NCBI GenBank assembly: GCA_038093515.1
Contig: JBBPSI010000045.1
Location: 62,001-126,000, forward strand
Length of the DNA stretch: 64,000 nucleotides
DNA from: Butyriboletus loyo
Taxonomy: Eukaryota; Basidiomycota; Agaricomycetes; Boletales; Boletaceae
Reading direction: 5' to 3'
The notes beneath the pieces were generated by a model. It made no database searches and was not told where the DNA came from. It saw nothing but the letters and a program-made list of their open reading frames with translations. A program made the position numbers and the translations under genes. Below are positions 25,546-38,208 of this stretch, piece by piece (position 1 is the first letter of the stretch; the number at the start of each line of letters is the position of its first letter).

Positions 25546-26135
25546 TCTGCGCGCTCGTCTGATTTGACTTGGCCCGTTTATGCTCCATCGATTGTTTACG
25601 CTAGACCCTCGTTAGTAACTGTGACATCTGCATTTTATTTTGCTGCATGCCCCTTTCACCTAAGACGTGTTGATACATCTACCAAGACTCCTAAGCCGGG
25701 TCGCTTTATAGGCTGGTTTTCGAGACAAGCGAAGATGATCCGAGTGCTACAGCGCGGCAACCGGGTTAGGTTAGGGGTAGTTTTGCCTGGATTAAGCTCA
25801 AAACGGAGTAGAACACGGGCGAAAGCGGTCCGAGTCAGGCCCGGATCGGCAATTTGAATGCATTTTTTTTTTGCATCTTCACCCTGAATTTTCCTTTTTT
25901 TGCCGGCCATCGTCCAATCACAATTCTCAAAATGGCCTGAGTAGTCAAGCGATTACGTTACATTGCACATTTGTAGATTAGGACTGCGAGGATCATCGCA
26001 CCGCGGATGTCCTCACGGGCCGGGCCTGCCAGCAGCCAGCCGGTAAATTGGACCAGGACACGAACTGATCGCCATCAGGCATCGAACACAATGTACATAC
26101 CTTGGAAACTCCTGTCGCACCTGGGATCCAATACC
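25546..26135. other. Intergenic between convergent amine oxidase and P450
   Basis: 590 bp holding both 3' ends, with a T-rich run near 25863. No gene was recognised. Confidence 0.55.
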
Positions 26136-28492
26136 TCACGTCCGTTGATATGGCTTGAGCAATAGCGGGAGCTGAGGCCTGCCCTTTGGATCGCTACGCA
26201 AAACAGGCCTTTGCACAATCATCGTCTTTCTGCCGATCTCGCTGACAGGCACGGCAAACTCGAATTCGAACGCGCGTACGAGCGTGAAAAGGAGCGTTTT
26301 CATTCTGTGTTCGACGTGGGACAGAGCTCGGTGCCGAATCAATGGAGAAAGTTGGACTTACTCGATGAGGGAGAACCGGTATCCGATGCATGCTCTAGGG
26401 CCGCCGAGGAACGTCAGTTGGTGGCCCCACACACCTGGAATTTGCGAGACCGCCTCCGGAATATTTTCCCATCGTTCTGGCCTACAGTCAATGGCGAAAC
26501 ACGTAAGCGAACGAGGTAAGTTACACAGATGAAAATCGACGTACTTGAACTCGTGCGCATCAGGTCCCCACAGCTCCTGCGACCGGTTCATCATCAAGAT
26601 CGGAATAAAGATCGAGTCACCCTTTCTGATGCTGCGCAGGGTGGCGGGGATGTGCGTTGAATTCGTCATAAGACATGCAAGCGTACCTGATAGAGTCGTG
26701 AACGACGCCATATTTGTCCGTGAATGGCTTCTCCACGGGCAACACGTCATCCTTCATTGCGATCCGCGTAGTGCCCGGAACGGGTGAGTGCACACGCAGG
26801 GTCTCTCTCACGACCGCGTCGAGGTAAGGAAGCGACATGAGCTCGTCCATCGATGGAGTTTCCGTGTCAACAGAAAGGAGTTCTTCCCGGAGTTTGGTCT
26901 GAATTTCAGGTTCGTTCGTCATCGCGTAGAGTGCCCAGGTAGTCCCCGTGCTATTGCTCCATCGTCAGGTCCCAAAATGTCCCAGGAGAGTGCAGTACGA
27001 TACCTTGTGGTTTCATGACCGGCAACCAAGAACGTGGGAACCTCTGCGGAGGAACGCGTCAGACTTGACACTCAAACCGCGGACGCGAGAAAACGCACGC
27101 GCCAACACATCTTCGTCAGACAGTCTCTGACTCTCGGGGATATCAGTCGCCATATTCGCCTTGACCAACAGCGACAATAAATCCCGTCCCCGCAAGCTAT
27201 TCTTGTCAATTTCACCCTTCTCTGTTGCATTCGCCAGAGCGGCCGCTTTGGCGTCCGATAGCAGTTCTTTACCGATGCGTGCCATCGTGTGTTGCGAGGC
27301 CTTGAGTTTGCGTGTACGGTCGGTAGGCTGTCACAAAAAATTAATGCGGACTCGAAGTGCGAATGAGTACTGACAATAAGACGCAGAGGCGGGAACCATG
27401 CTTGCAGGACACTCAGTTTTTGGCCCACTGTAACCCGAGTCGCAAAAGCCTCGTTTAGTTCGTTTGGTCTCTCGCTCGCATTGAGGGCATCAAAGTTGTA
27501 GTTGAAACCTAACAAGGTCAGTGGGATTTGTTCAGCTGCAGATCAGGAAACAAGGGCCAATAGCTCACCTGCGAGACCAATTACGTCGAGCGTCATTCTA
27601 CTCAGCCATGGCATGACATCGATGCGGGCGCCAGTGATAGTTCCGGCAGGATCTTTGGCAATCTCAGACGACAAGACATCACGAAGCTGTATTTGCTACC
27701 GTAAGTGATCTCCGTGCAAAGGAATAAAGGGTCACATACTCGGACAGCTTTTGCGTGGAAGATGTCGGTTAGCGCCCGAATTTGTGCTGGACCGAATGCA
27801 GGGTTCTAAATGTCGAGTCAATCACATGAATGGTGTAATATAAAGATTTGATCACCATAATGTGCCTCTGTTAAGACAGGGAATTCATGAACGTGGACAA
27901 AGACGATGAGGAAAATGGATGCCAACCTGCTGGCGATGCTGAGCACCTTCGACGACAAGGATACCTAGGGTCGCAGGTCAACATGTGCGAACGAAGACTA
28001 CGTGAGCAAAATATCCACCCTTGCCGAGGATCTGGGATAAGGTGTACCTGGCCTGGAAGGGCTTTTGGTAGTCACTGCTGTGAGTGACGACATGGTTGAT
28101 AGCGCGCGTGTCCATGGTGAAGAGCCGATTGCTCTAGAGAAGCACCATGTTCAGTACCATGGATGAGGTCTCGGAACGCCAGCAGCATACGTAGAATAAA
28201 CTCTTGTACGTCAGTATATTGCCGTACTGTTTCACCCATGCTTCGTGGAGCGTGAAGCCTTCCTAGAAGCGAGGGCAAATCTAGGGTTAGTCCACCTGAA
28301 GCTCATGAGCAGGCAACACACAGCATCATAAATGTCTCGCAGATTTCCGTAAATCCAGCTTGTTCCTTTAGGACCACGCAGGCGGCGTATGGGAGACGTG
28401 AATGAATGATATACGAACTGGAAGGACTTCCAGAGTCCAAACGCAGTTAAAGAGGCAAACGCGGTGAGCAACAACTTTCCGACAGCGATCAT
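26136..28492 (-). CDS. Cytochrome P450 monooxygenase (family not assigned)
   Basis: Microsomal haem-thiolate monooxygenase. Fourteen exons on the minus strand: 28322-28492, 28191-28262, 28019-28133, 27927-27964, 27856-27867, 27740-27805, 27569-27686, 27375-27508, 27099-27327, 27004-27043, 26687-26950, 26545-26631, 26362-26481, 26136-26304, giving 544 aa. In order: an N-terminal membrane anchor, [40 protein letters not shown] (needs a 12-nt exon), I-helix VAGHETTSTGTTW, the ExxR motif in [21 protein letters not shown] and the haem-binding [13 protein letters not shown]. Substrate unknown. It lies between the amine oxidase and the thioesterase, but nothing proves a cluster. Confidence 0.92.
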
Positions 28493-28983
28493 GATGTCGT
28501 GTCGTCGAGCTCTGGATGGGAGGGAGAGAGGCTACACAACCGCAGAGACCTGGATGTTGAATTATACTAATCTGCCTCTCCCTCAGGCGTGTAGGCCGAT
28601 TCACATTTATAGGATAGGATGCACTCCCAGCCGGAAGGAATTGAAAATCCCGGGCCGGAGATATCGAACCGCTCCAACATTGGGATATTCTGTCAGCCAA
28701 TTGCATGACAAAAAATCAAAAGAAATTAATTCGTAGGGAGCGAAGCTAAGATTAGCTTGGTCGGATTTAATTGTCGTCGACTGGTAGGTTATTAGGTTTT
28801 CAAACTCCGGTTAGGAACACTCAGAGAAACTGATGAACTAATTGATCAAGCTCAAGAGCGAACTGAACCCGTAGCCACCGGGCTGATTCAAGTTAGTCGA
28901 CGACTAGTCTCAACCTTTGCAGTTTGGACCTGCCGTGACAAGACGTCTGGTGTTCAAGGGCTGACGATAGCGTTGAACTCGAG
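28493..28983. other. Divergent promoter region of the P450 and the thioesterase
   Basis: 491 bp between two divergent starts. No gene or repeat was recognised. Confidence 0.55.
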
Positions 28984-31040
28984 ATGACCTGGTGCCATTA
29001 CTCGACTCTGCTACGTGGTGCGCGCGAATGCTCAGCTCACCTTGCAGTCCCTTGGCAATTGTGTCCGTCTACCGTACGCCTTCGGCACAAGACCACGCAG
29101 GTGGTTCCGTTCATAATGACTCGGATCCGTCATTCGTCATCTTCTTCGAGTGTCGCTGGCGGTGCCAATATACAACTAACAGAGTCGGTCAAAGCAACCT
29201 CCGAAACGCAAGATGTCAAAGCCATGGATACGTTACTCAAAGTAGTCCGTACGTCGCTTGTTATTGCAATTCACGTTGCCGAGTTGACCGCTCATCCAGA
29301 GGCAAGGTCGAGTCCAGCTTACCGCAAGTATGAGCTACATTTCATTTTTCATTCACACGGCATGTAGCTAAGTTGACCTGTAGCATCATCCCATTGAGAA
29401 AGAGCATGTTTTGGTCGGAGACCCTCCTGAATTCATCCATTCCTTTGGAACCCATCGATCATACGATCCCAATGCCGTCCCAGGAATCACTACCTCCGCG
29501 CAACATGCATGACACCTACACTCAGATAATTCTTCCTTTTAAATCATCCCCCGAACTTTTCGAGCAATATACCAATGCATACGGTGGCCTTCGTACTGGG
29601 ATGCTGATGGAGCACTTGGATTCTTTAGCCGGTTCGATATCGTACAAACATATGCTCGGACCCGACGTAGAGACTCTTGGTCGCGTCTCCGAGAGAGGTT
29701 TCTACGTCGTGACAGCTTCGGTGGATAGGTATATATATTACTGTCCACACAGTGAAAGATTAATCATAATATTATGCAGATTAGACATGCTGGCATCGCT
29801 CTACCCTGTGCGGGATATCCGCTTGAGCGGGCAGGTTGTTTACACGGGCAGAAGCTCGATGGAGGTCGCCGTTAAGATGGAGGCGCTCGACCCGGATGGC
29901 GAAGAAACACTAATGCTTGGTATTTAATGCCTGTAACGACATCAATCCTTATACAACTGATTCTCGCCTGTCCATTAGGACGGTTTTCAATGGTTTGCAG
30001 AGACGCTCGTACACATAAAGCACACCCAGTCAATCCTCTGGTCATTAGGACTGCAGAGGAACAAGCGCTTTATACCATGGGAAAGAGTCAGTAGCAACCC
30101 TTTGTTGTTGAATGCCACCTGTACACTAAGCATATCTATGGAAGACGCCCAGAATCGAAGAAGATCTCTAGCACTCCAATCACTGTCGCGCGTCCCCCCG
30201 AGCTCAGAAGAAGCTGCGGAACTCCATCAGACCTTTTTGAAATATGGGCAAGAGGACACCCTCAGCTTGCAAAGTGACAACGTATGGATGGGAGATACTA
30301 AACTCGAAAAAACCATGCTTATGTTCCCGCAAGAGCGCAAGTAAGTCGGAATAATGTCGTGTCAAGATGTCCAATTGAACATGATCAAGTGTTCACCAGA
30401 AGGTCTTCGGAGGTATGCCTTCTCATTCTTTCTTAGATCACCATCCTGACCATATCAAATTAAGGATACCTAATGCGTCTTGCTTACGAGGTAAATCAAG
30501 CTCAATACCTCCATAGCTTCCTGACATATATGCACGCAGCTCTGTTTCGCGAACTCGTGCCTCTTCACTAGGTCGCATGTCTCATTCCTCTCGCTCGATT
30601 GCATATCTTTCCGAAAGCCGGTGAATATTGGATCAATTCTCCGCCTGGAGTCCCAGATCTTGAATACCGGTCACCTGTGCGAACTTCCTACTGTGGTTGT
30701 AGGGATCCTTTTTTCGTTGTTCTGAACACAGGGTTTCCCTAATGTTGCATCGTGGAAATACAGCATGTTCGGGTCCAAGCAAATGTTGTCGACGTAAAAA
30801 CAGGTCGAGAAGAAACCACGAATGACTTCAGGTTCACCTTCGCCAAAGATGATGCATGTCATGACATACCAAGGATCACTCCAAGGACCTATCAAGGTAT
30901 GAACGTCTCTTGATCTAAATTGGAACTGTTACGTACATCTTTTTGGTTTCTCGAACACAGAAGCGATGCTGTGGCTGGAGGGCAGGAGGGCACTCGAGAT
31001 AGGTAGGCAGATTCGAGGAAGAAGGCGCCTAGGACAGTGA
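28984..31040 (+). CDS. Mitochondrial acyl-CoA thioesterase, ACOT9 type
   Basis: Hydrolyses acyl-CoA to free acid and CoA, with two hotdog domains in one chain. Eleven exons: 28984-29248, 29300-29327, 29384-29728, 29780-29919, 29979-30086, 30145-30340, 30390-30412, 30465-30490, 30540-30698, 30764-30896, 30961-31040, giving 500 aa. The N-terminus is Arg/Ser-rich and poor in acids, as in mitochondrial presequences. First hotdog: YGGLRTGMLMEHLDSLAGSI, then GFYVVTASVDRLDML and DIRLSGQVVYTGRSSMEV. Second hotdog: HQKVFGGYLMRLAYE, VSFLSLDCISFRKPVNIGS, HVRVQANVVDVKTG and TTNDFRFTF. Intron 1 (51 nt) is in frame and could be retained. A later start at 29118 would lose most of the presequence. Confidence 0.88.
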
Positions 31041-31930
31041 GGATGGCAACTTATGGCGATGCTATGGCTACTGTCTGGCTGAAATGCTGGGGGGGCGCGG
31101 AAACAAAGGCAACCTGGTACGCTCACGCGAGCGACTCACGTCCGTCCTCCGTCTCTGCCCACGAGAATACGCGATGACTCTTTTCCACACCATCTAATCT
31201 CGAAAAACCTACAAGGGGCGCGGCCTGCGGCATTCACGAGCCATCGGTATGCTAACATGACCTCGCCGCAAAGTTGTTGATGTCCGCCGACTGCATGCAC
31301 TTGCTTGAACCATTTTGAATATTTGAATGCCAGTCGTCTTGCTCATTTAATATCCAAGAATGTTAGATGAGAATTACACCTTGAAACATCACCTATGATT
31401 ACTGCTATACCACCGGGCCGGGCCCCTAGTCCCCCCAGACCTAAAATTTCGAGTTCATTCGAAAGGTGCCAGTCGTTCCGATACTACTGAAGGCAGTTCC
31501 GGGTTTCTCTTCTACAGTGATTGTCATTCGGAGTGGGGCCGTTTGCCACCACGTCAGTCAATGACATATCCAAGACCGCCGCCTCTGCCCGGCGAATGCA
31601 CTAGCACCAGTACAGTTTCCCAGCGCTAATTTCTCATTTTTAGTGACTTATCACCCCCAATGTCATTCTCTACGGTTCCGAGTCGGTAAAGCTGGCCTTA
31701 GCGATGCTAACTTGAGATATGCTGTTCGGATTCAAAATAGTATCTTCCCTGAAATCTGCCAATACTTACTTGGAGTTATACGTTGGTGCAAACCAACACG
31801 CAAGGCTGTGCAACTCAAGTTTCGAGTCGCGAGCTTGCTGGTACGCTTCGCAATTCGAACCCGGCCGTCGATTCGAGGCAGTAACAAGTCGAAGGGACCT
31901 GAAAGCAAACTTCGCCGACACGCGCAGACG
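31041..31930. other. Intergenic upstream of the MLKL-like gene
   Basis: 890 bp with no supported gene. A GC-rich palindrome-like patch (gggccgggcccc) lies near 31414. The frame before the MLKL-like ATG stays open on the plus strand from 31643, but without recognisable sequence. Confidence 0.5.
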
Positions 31931-34900
31931 ATGCCATTGCGAATCATTCGTTCCAAAGTTTCAACTGGCTTAGAACCCCTTCAGGTTGCCATCTCCACGA
32001 CAGCCCTAGCCAAGGACCTCTTCTCGACACTTCAATTCCCACCAGCCATAGCAGCTGTCTCGGTCGTTCTTCTTATATTGGAAACTATCCAGGTCAGTAC
32101 GTATTGTCGTTCGATTAGGTGTCATGAGAATCGCGTTTTACAACCTCCTTCAACTATGGTGCAGGAGATACGGGCGAATCAAGCTGGCTGTATTGGCCTG
32201 GCGCGGCGTGCGACACAGATATTGGCCGATATCGACCACCAAATGCGGGGAAGATGGGACTCTGCGCCCGAACACCTAGTGCAAAATCTGCAGAAATTCG
32301 AGAGGTAGGTCTTGACTCCTGCTTGGATATGTATTTCAGCCATTGAGACAATGTATGGTGCGGCCCATGGATGGCATTAGGACCTTGAACCTCATCTACG
32401 AGTTCATGAGGAAGCTGGCTGGCTCGAAATGGAGCGACCGGTTTCTACGAAAGAGCTTGATCGAGGATGCGCTCGCCGACTACTCCAAGTTGATGGACGA
32501 CGCTGCACAATCTTTTCAGGCTGGTCTAGTCTTGTCGTGAACGGATCTTGTGCTGATTGTGACGATGCAGCTCGCTACGCTCATCGACTTGCATTATACC
32601 GTTGGTACGCTCTCACGAAAGAACACTGAGAATACCGAGATCCGAGAAACGGCACAACTCTGCATCCAAGCCCCGCCGCCTTACAAGAAGAAGCAAACGC
32701 AGGATTCGAGCATGCAAGAACCCGAGGTTGCAGAATCAAGCGGGACCACGATTGTCCATGTACCAGAGCTCACTGGATCACCGATGTTGTTATCCCTTTC
32801 TTCACAATCAGAGGAACCGATTACTGAGATTGCCACGGATGGTATCCGAGACTCCTTGGACGATCATTATTTGCCTGAAGAGTTGTCCTCGTTGACACTA
32901 GATAGCGATCATGGGGTATCACTCAAAGGTCTTTGCGCATGATCGCATCTCATGTATTTTTCAAGTTCCGACGATACCATCAGTCCGAGATTATGTTACG
33001 GGGTCGATCATGCATCGAGGAAGGTTGGTGGGCGGGTGGAATGGAAGTACAAGTACAGGGACAACCCGCCCTCATCAAGAGATATGATGATTCAAAGGCT
33101 CAGGCATCTAGGGTGAGCGACCATTTGTCACATACACAGCAGTCATAGTAATTTATCCTCAGAAATGGCTGAGAGACGTCAAGATGCTTCAAAACTTGTA
33201 GTGAGTTCTCGGTATCATTGGTGTTTTGAGGGCACAGTTTAACGTACGAGTGCAGCCACCCAAATTTACCACAGATGTTGGGTTTTTCGGATGAAGAAAC
33301 CCCGACTCCGTTTATACTTTTGGCGAACGGTGAGTGAACTGCATCGTTTGGATAAAGAGTTCTGATGGTCGGGTTAGTGAAGACACAGACCCCTGAAACA
33401 ATTGTACGGGAAATGCTCCGAACGCAGAGCCTCGCAACGTGCATGGAGCTCATGCTTCGGTTTGTGAGCATGGTTTTTGGTTGTTAGACATGCATCACTC
33501 ACGTGTCGCGCAAGTATCGTGATCTCGCTGTAAAGTGTCTTGCGTTGATCGCTTGTTAACCTTTTCACTAAGCAGAGGATTGTTAGGATACGGCAATGTA
33601 TGTCCAAAGACAGTTGAATCTCACGGACAACCAAGTGCAGGACTTTATTGAGGTAGCCCAATATCATTTTGATTTGGTCTCTTTCTACGAGACTGAGGCA
33701 TTCTAGCTTGCCTGCTTCCGCGTAGATTCCCAAAAGACGCTTGTTGTGGGCTTACCACCTCCAAGGGAAGGGAAGTGGCATTCTGCCCGAAGCTATGGTT
33801 TAGCGGACACGCTACTTGAGGCATGTATGAAGGTACGCCTTTGCGTTATGCTTGTAGCCACAACTTATCCTTTTCCAGATGTTACCGAACCGAGGCAGAG
33901 TCACCTATTCATATAATAAATGTGATGAAGAGGGTTAGTTTTAGCCATGATGTTTCATTCGTCACTGACACGGAATAGTTACGGGAGATATTCAAAAGAA
34001 GATCAATCATCTTGTGACCCTTGCACGATCGCTGCTGCCTACGGATCGCGAAGCACCTGGATTGCCATCAAAACTTCAAAAGCTCATTGGGGACAATGAC
34101 TTTGACGCACCCTCCTTAACTCTGCGTCAAGTCCGCGATTTGACGTTTCATGCAGGTGCTCATGAACATTCTTGGTATGAACGCAACGTGCCTGCTTGCA
34201 AGTTCTCGGTGGGCGACTTGGGGTATATTCCTGGAGGTAGAGACTGGGGTTCATTTGTTCGCTTGGGGAATGTCGTCGAAGGTGATCCTGGGGCACTCAA
34301 GCTGTCTTTCAGGGCAAAGGGGACACATTGGTGCTGGGAAAACGTGCCTTTTCGGCGAGAGCCACTCCAGGCATTTGAGATGCCAATGAACATGTCAGGG
34401 TGTGTACTTTGCACCTAGTGTCCTGATGTGCATTGACGTTCAATCAGGTGGCCAGTCGCCGTGCCCCCATACAAACAAATTGACGTCGCTATCGTTCACG
34501 AGGCATTCGTTGCCTGCGTCAAAGACGCTTGGCAGTATCTACTTGAGAAAGGGGAAAAGATTGCACAAGATGCAGGGATCAAACCTGAAGATCTTGTTCT
34601 TGGTGGGATCTTATCACGTCGTCCTTCCAGTGAGAGCTTGCTTACCCATCCCAGTAACGCATGCGGGGACGCATCAAGACTTCTACATCAGAGACTTCCG
34701 ACCTAAACCATATGGAATGAACCAACGCATACAGGTGGCGGATCCTCGGTTCGCGGCTAACCCGTTCCACCGTCAGCAGATGCACGGGTTCCACCAGCCT
34801 CCTGGGTTTGGCCACCCTCACTTTGACCAAGCCATGTTGCCATCTATGGTGTTTCTTTTTACATCGCTCGCATCATCGCACCAACCTTACTGGTCGTCCT

Positions 34901-35089
34901 CTCCGGTGTGCGCCATGCAGGGAAGTGAGCCCCCTCCGCTTGATCGGCAGTTCACGCATAAGATTGGATAGTAAGTGTCATGCTGCTTGCGGCTCGAAGT
35001 TCCCCGGGTGTTCTGACTCGCGACGTAACGCACTCGCCAGTAAATCAGGATTTTTGAACTATGTGCAACTATATGCTGAAGACTTTTGA
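31931..35089 (+). CDS. MLKL-like N-terminal domain plus pseudokinase-like protein
   Basis: Sixteen exons: 31931-32092, 32165-32304, 32381-32519, 32571-32915, 32966-33112, 33163-33197, 33256-33329, 33379-33464, 33515-33529, 33587-33652, 33707-33832, 33879-33933, 33979-34399, 34448-34602, 34655-34970, 35041-35089, giving 776 aa. Residues about 1-170 form amphipathic helices with a hydrophobic segment (IAAVSVVLLILETIQ), resembling the four-helix bundle of mixed-lineage kinase-like (MLKL) proteins, which acts in membrane-damaging cell death. A linker follows, then a kinase-like half with ALIKRYD (beta-3 lysine), HPNLPQMLGFS and TPFILLAN, but I find no HRD or DFG, so it is probably catalytically dead. 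The C-terminal third is unassigned. Intron 3 has only a poor donor (GC, or a weak GT 9 nt further on). The domain call is from memory and needs a profile search. Confidence 0.68.
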
Positions 35090-35726
35090 TTATGGATTAT
35101 TTAGTGTCGATGTCGGAGCTTATTTGCAAGGCATTTATGTATATAGAAGATACCCTCGGAACCGGTGCTGTCGCTCGACGGGATACTGAAAGTCGCGGTA
35201 CACGAAACGCATGTGCCAGCGAGTGTGTGTGTTTGTCTTGGCAGATCGGTTTTGAAAGTAAAACCGAAGAATTGGTGTCCGACGGCGTAGTTACCGAGGC
35301 TTTCTCTTTTTCTTAAAACGAGTCATGCCAAGTATAATACACATTTGAAAACTGGGGACCTCCGAGTCCGCCGAAGTTGGCTCGACCCTAGACTCGGGTA
35401 GTAGCGGTCGCGAGAATGCTAAGCAGGGGAAGACAGTGGACTCAAATGGGCCAAGAACGAGACTCGGGAGTCGGGTTCAATTTCCGACCCAACGATCCGC
35501 CAGAAGGCACTTGACTCAGGCCAAAGCCTAGATTCGGTAGGTATTCAATGCTAGGAACCCACGAGCACGGAAATATGGGTATACCGATCATCTTCGCGAC
35601 GGTGACCTTTCGAGTCGTACACCATGTTTCCATGCCAAGTCATCGCCGGTCCAAAATTGATAGTGTAAACGCGCGAATACAATGCGAGCCGATTATGGGA
35701 TCGGCGAGGAGAGTCACTGATCCAAT
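35090..35726. other. Intergenic between convergent MLKL-like and permease genes
   Basis: 637 bp, tail to tail. Several ActCGGG/GACTCGG-like short motifs recur around 35385-35475, but no gene or clean repeat could be defined. Confidence 0.5.
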
Positions 35727-37986
35727 CTACTGTTCTTTCTCGTAGACCTTGGCATCGACTCCCTTACGATCAGATGTGTCGATGGGAGAGTTGTCATCGC
35801 AGACATCATCCGACGCTGCATCATCCGCAAGAATGAGGTTCTCTACAAACGTTTCCCGGGCAGGGAATAGAACGGAAGTGACATAGTACACCGTAGAGGC
35901 GACCACAAACTGGCAAGTGATTAGAAATAAAGTATACGATAGATATCGGAAACTTACCCCATAGATCCAGGCTATGTCAAAGAGGCGAGCTGCATAGCCT
36001 ACGTTGACAGCCGGGTTGATGGAATTGATAAGACCGGGAAAAGTAGGTCCCACAGTTACAAGCATAGCTAGAACAGCTCGCCAGTTCTTTGGGATGTCGA
36101 CACTTGCGCAACGTAAGAAAGGAAATCTGATGACTCACGAATCCTCGGATGTAGCGGTATCGACCATTTGGATCGTACATGGAAGGAACATCAACTTTTC
36201 CCTTATGGACCAACCAGAACTGTAAGGGGGGACGATCAGGTGAACGGAGATCGATCATAGATGGAAGCGCACGTCTGTGACCATGATCCCTGCGAATGGT
36301 CCCAAGAAAATGGTGTACCCATTCATGAAGTTCAAGAACCCTTGAGCGCTTAATCCCAACGTGGTGAGTGCGGGTCCGGTTCTGTGTCATCTGGAAAGCC
36401 CCAAACGTTGCAGACTTACTTGGTTAAGATCTTCCAAGGGACAAAGGCCCAGCCACCGATGAAAGCACAGATAATTTGACCACGTCTGATATTGATGTAC
36501 TGCCAGGTCATCCAGTCAGCATCCTTGAAACTGACCGTCTGGTAAATGCCACCTTTGGGAACAATGCTGTCATGTCATTTCCAGCGCCGAAAGTGTTCGC
36601 ACTAATGTTCGATCCAATGGTCGCAAGGGCAAAAGAAAGGGAAGTAAAGAAGGCAGCAGCACGATTGTCCCATTTGTCGATGAGAAGGATGGGATCCCAG
36701 AGTACTTCTCCGTAATGCTGTATTCCAGCACTCGTGACCACAATACCAGCGAAGCTACAGAGTATGAATCCTATGGGTATAATCAAGGGTTGCACGAATT
36801 GACTAAAAGAGAACACGTGAGTGTTGCGTCATGTTCCTTGAGACGACTAATTACGCTTTCTCGGTTTTCGCATACCGCTAGACTTTCGATAGGCTACATA
36901 TGATACAAAGAAAGATGAGGAACTCACAGTAAAATCGGGGATATTGACAGACAAAGTAGCATATGTGCCCAATGCACTGTTCAAAGCACTTAACCAACTC
37001 CAGGAGAGCTTTGTCCCAGTTATAGTTGAATGCTCAGCAAAGAGCCCATTGGATGGTGGTACCCGAATGAACGCCCAGATGACCATGGCTGACCATGTTA
37101 TCGGGACTATCATGCTCTTGAAAAAGAACAGCCATCTCACTTTCTGTGGTGAGAGCAGCAGGAAAGGGAACTGGATGAGCCAATAGATGAAGTAACATAA
37201 AAGACCTGAACTCGTGATGCTCGCACGGGGAGGGAGTTGGTTGGGCATCTTCGTGATCGAAGGCCATATGGCCTTGATCATCTTGTTTCAAGTTAAGAAA
37301 AATGACCTAGGACAACGTCGATCCAGGGTCTCACCTGATACACGCATTGTGACCCGTTATACGACTGACGATTTGACGGTTGACCGGCTGGGCAATGTGG
37401 TAATGCAACAGGTGGCTTACCTGGATCCCAAACCAAAACATGGCTAGGATGATACGGCTGAAAACGGTGAAGTAACTGAACCAGAAGCCGAATGAAGACC
37501 TGTTCAAGACAGGAAACGCGACATGGAGACGGGCACCGATGGTTCCATTGAGCAGCATGACCACGGAGATGATACAATAGCCGACAGCAATACACGAGAG
37601 GGCTTGGCGCCTTTGGCAATGTCAATACTTGCACTAATGGGCGAATGCAGTAACACGCACCAAGACAGACCAACTGCGAGCATGGAGCCCGCAAGCTCCC
37701 ATACTGGAATCGTAGCAGCATCGGATAGCCAATAAGTAATCTAGGCGGAGTCATGATGACGGAAATGGGTAACTGTTGGGAGCTGACGCACGTAGTTCCA
37801 AGCGCTGCCAGCGCGGCTGGGTAAATAAATGGCCGCCAAGCATCAAACCAAGGTTAGTACTCACGTCCATGTTCTCAGGCGGGGAGGAACCGGATCAATG
37901 TCTTTGTTGCTCCAGCCATTTGCAGCGAACGTTGTCTTTTCTGGCTTCAGGGCCCAACTAGACGGCTGGAAGCGAGAAAGAGACAT
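35727..37986 (-). CDS. NCS1-family nucleobase permease (uracil/allantoin type)
   Basis: Plasma-membrane proton symporter of the Fur4/Dal4/Fui1 family. Thirteen exons on the minus strand: 37865-37986, 37792-37804, 37661-37740, 37421-37610, 37335-37364, 36928-37281, 36855-36877, 36553-36802, 36420-36499, 36273-36348, 36139-36219, 35958-36086, 35727-35909, giving 536 aa. Exon 2 is 13 nt. Family signatures: TAWNYITYWLSDAA, GLSWRQALSCIAVGYCIIS, GARLHVAFPVLNRSSFGFW, TSAGIQHYGEVLWDP, GSNISANTFGAGNDMTALFP, RRGQIICAFIGGWAFVPWKI, FLNFMNGYTIFLGPFAGIM, NWRAVLAMLVTVGPTFPGL. About twelve hydrophobic segments are visible. The acidic, Lys-containing C-tail could serve ubiquitin-mediated turnover, as in Fur4. 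Exact substrate undetermined. Confidence 0.91.
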
Positions 37987-38208
37987 GATGTCGGCATAGT
38001 ACACATTTAGATTGAATATCATTATGAACATAGATTAGATTAGATCGAAAGTGGGCCAGTGATCACGTGCTGTCTCGCCTGAGCTGGACCAACTTGAGAG
38101 GATAAGCTTCAAGAGGTACATCAAAGACAGAGACAGGCACTGCCCGCCGCCGTCTCTCACAGCCCGCCCGCCCAGTCGTTCACACCATTATTTACTTAAA
38201 CAGGTCAA

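Noticed and set aside
31850..31864. tRNA-like B box (ttcgaaccc)
   Set aside because: No matching A box, anticodon arm or acceptor stem can be folded around it.
34969..34971. In-frame TAG as the end of the MLKL-like gene
   Set aside because: The TAG overlaps a strong donor (GTAAGT) and splicing to the acceptor ending at 35040 continues into YKSGFLNYVQLYAEDF before a stop, which fits a conserved C-tail better. The shorter end remains possible if the intron is retained.
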